Assembly: GCA_011388305.1 (NCBI GenBank) | Contig: DSAF01000137.1 | Location: forward strand, 1-36,803 | Length of the DNA stretch: 36,803 bases | Direction: 5' to 3' | From: Candidatus Zixiibacteriota bacterium | Lineage (GTDB): Bacteria > UBP14 > UBA6098 | In this document: one piece after another, positions 36,241-36,803 of the stretch | Numbering within the stretch: position 1 is the first letter of the stretch | Layout: every line of letters starts with the position of its first letter | Program-made: the position numbers and the translations under genes | Notes under the pieces: generated by a model | The model's database searches: none | Seen by the model: only the letters and a program-made list of their open reading frames with translations | What the model was told of the DNA's origin: nothing

Positions 36241-36585
36241 ATGATTATGAGAATGGACAGGGTTTTCATCTATGTCGGCGATATGGAACGCGCCGAGCGT
36301 TTTTACGGCGAAGTTTTAGGCTTGAAGCACCTCGAAGGTTTCGAGGGCGATGTGATGTTCGACTCGGGGAATGTCCCGATCATGCTCGTCCCGGCACGTG
36401 AGCGAGGTTGCGCTAAAACCGGCGCGGATATTTGCCTTTGGACAAACGACATAAACGGCGATTATGGGCGGCTATTAGTCTCCGGCGTGAAATTTTTCAA
36501 GCCGCCCGCGCGCGAAAGCTGGGGCGGATGGATTGCCGGCCTGTTCGACTCTGAGGGCAATCGCATCTATCTCATTCAGTATTAG
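36241..36585 (+). CDS. VOC (glyoxalase/bleomycin-resistance) family protein
   Basis: MDRVFIYVGDMERAERFYGEVLGLKHLEGFEGDVMFDSGNVPIMLV...FDSEGNRIYLIQY. Confidence 0.88.
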   Translation: MIMRMDRVFIYVGDMERAERFYGEVLGLKHLEGFEGDVMFDSGNVPIMLVPARERGCAKTGADICLWTNDINGDYGRLLVSGVKFFKPPARESWGGWIAGLFDSEGNRIYLIQY

Positions 36586-36803
36586 TCCCCCAAAACGAGT
36601 GTATTGAGAAAGTTCTCGATAAGCCCGATGTCCCAGCGCGCCGAACGGCCACCGCCGTTCATCATGAAGACCTTGCCATCGAACTCCGCGAAGCCCAAAA
36701 GTAACGAAACATCTTCAGCGTCGAAGCCCGTCGAGCGACGGTTTGCTACGTAGAGCGTTACATCTACACCGTCGCGGGTTCTCATCATGTATCGCTTAAT
36801 TGA
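36582..36803 (-). CDS. Partial ORF of unknown function, open to the right edge
   Basis: Frame is open to the last bases (..IKRYMMRTRDGVDVTLYVANRRSTGFDAEDVSLLLGFAEFDGKVFMMNGGGRSARWDIGLIENFLNTLVLGD*). Stop overlaps the convergent VOC stop by 2 nt (TTAG). Confidence 0.6.
   Translation of the reverse strand, partial: SIKRYMMRTRDGVDVTLYVANRRSTGFDAEDVSLLLGFAEFDGKVFMMNGGGRSARWDIGLIENFLNTLVLGD

Overview
The window (about 36.8 kb) carries almost all its genes on the minus strand. (i) From right to left, 18.1 kb to 0.76 kb holds a complete dcw cell-wall/division cluster: mraZ-rsmH-ftsL-like-ftsI(PASTA)-murE-murF-[88-aa membrane ORF]-mraY-murD-ftsW-murG-murC-murB-ftsQ-ftsA-ftsZ. It is followed by strong hairpins and the 5' part of a UDP-sugar 6-dehydrogenase that runs off the left edge. 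(ii) 18.4-21.0 kb holds a CCA/poly(A)-polymerase family nucleotidyltransferase, a secreted lamin-tail/FlgD-like protein and a secreted thioredoxin-fold protein. (iii) 21.2-24.3 kb holds an MglB-like roadblock protein, an MglA-like small GTPase and an uncharacterised 676-aa membrane protein with a very long Pro/Glu-rich linker. Its promoter lies inside a 25-nt inverted repeat. (iv) 24.5-35.9 kb is a single 3799-aa secreted ORF. By eye it alternates cohesin-like beta-sandwich segments (six) with InlB-B/PEGA-like repeats in a regular super-module of about 1.1 kb. (v) The right end has tRNA-Glu(CTC), a VOC/glyoxalase-family ORF and a partial ORF. The best candidates for something undescribed are the giant modular protein and the adjacent MglA/MglB/scaffold operon. 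All family assignments are by eye; no database search was possible. The taxon is not assigned.
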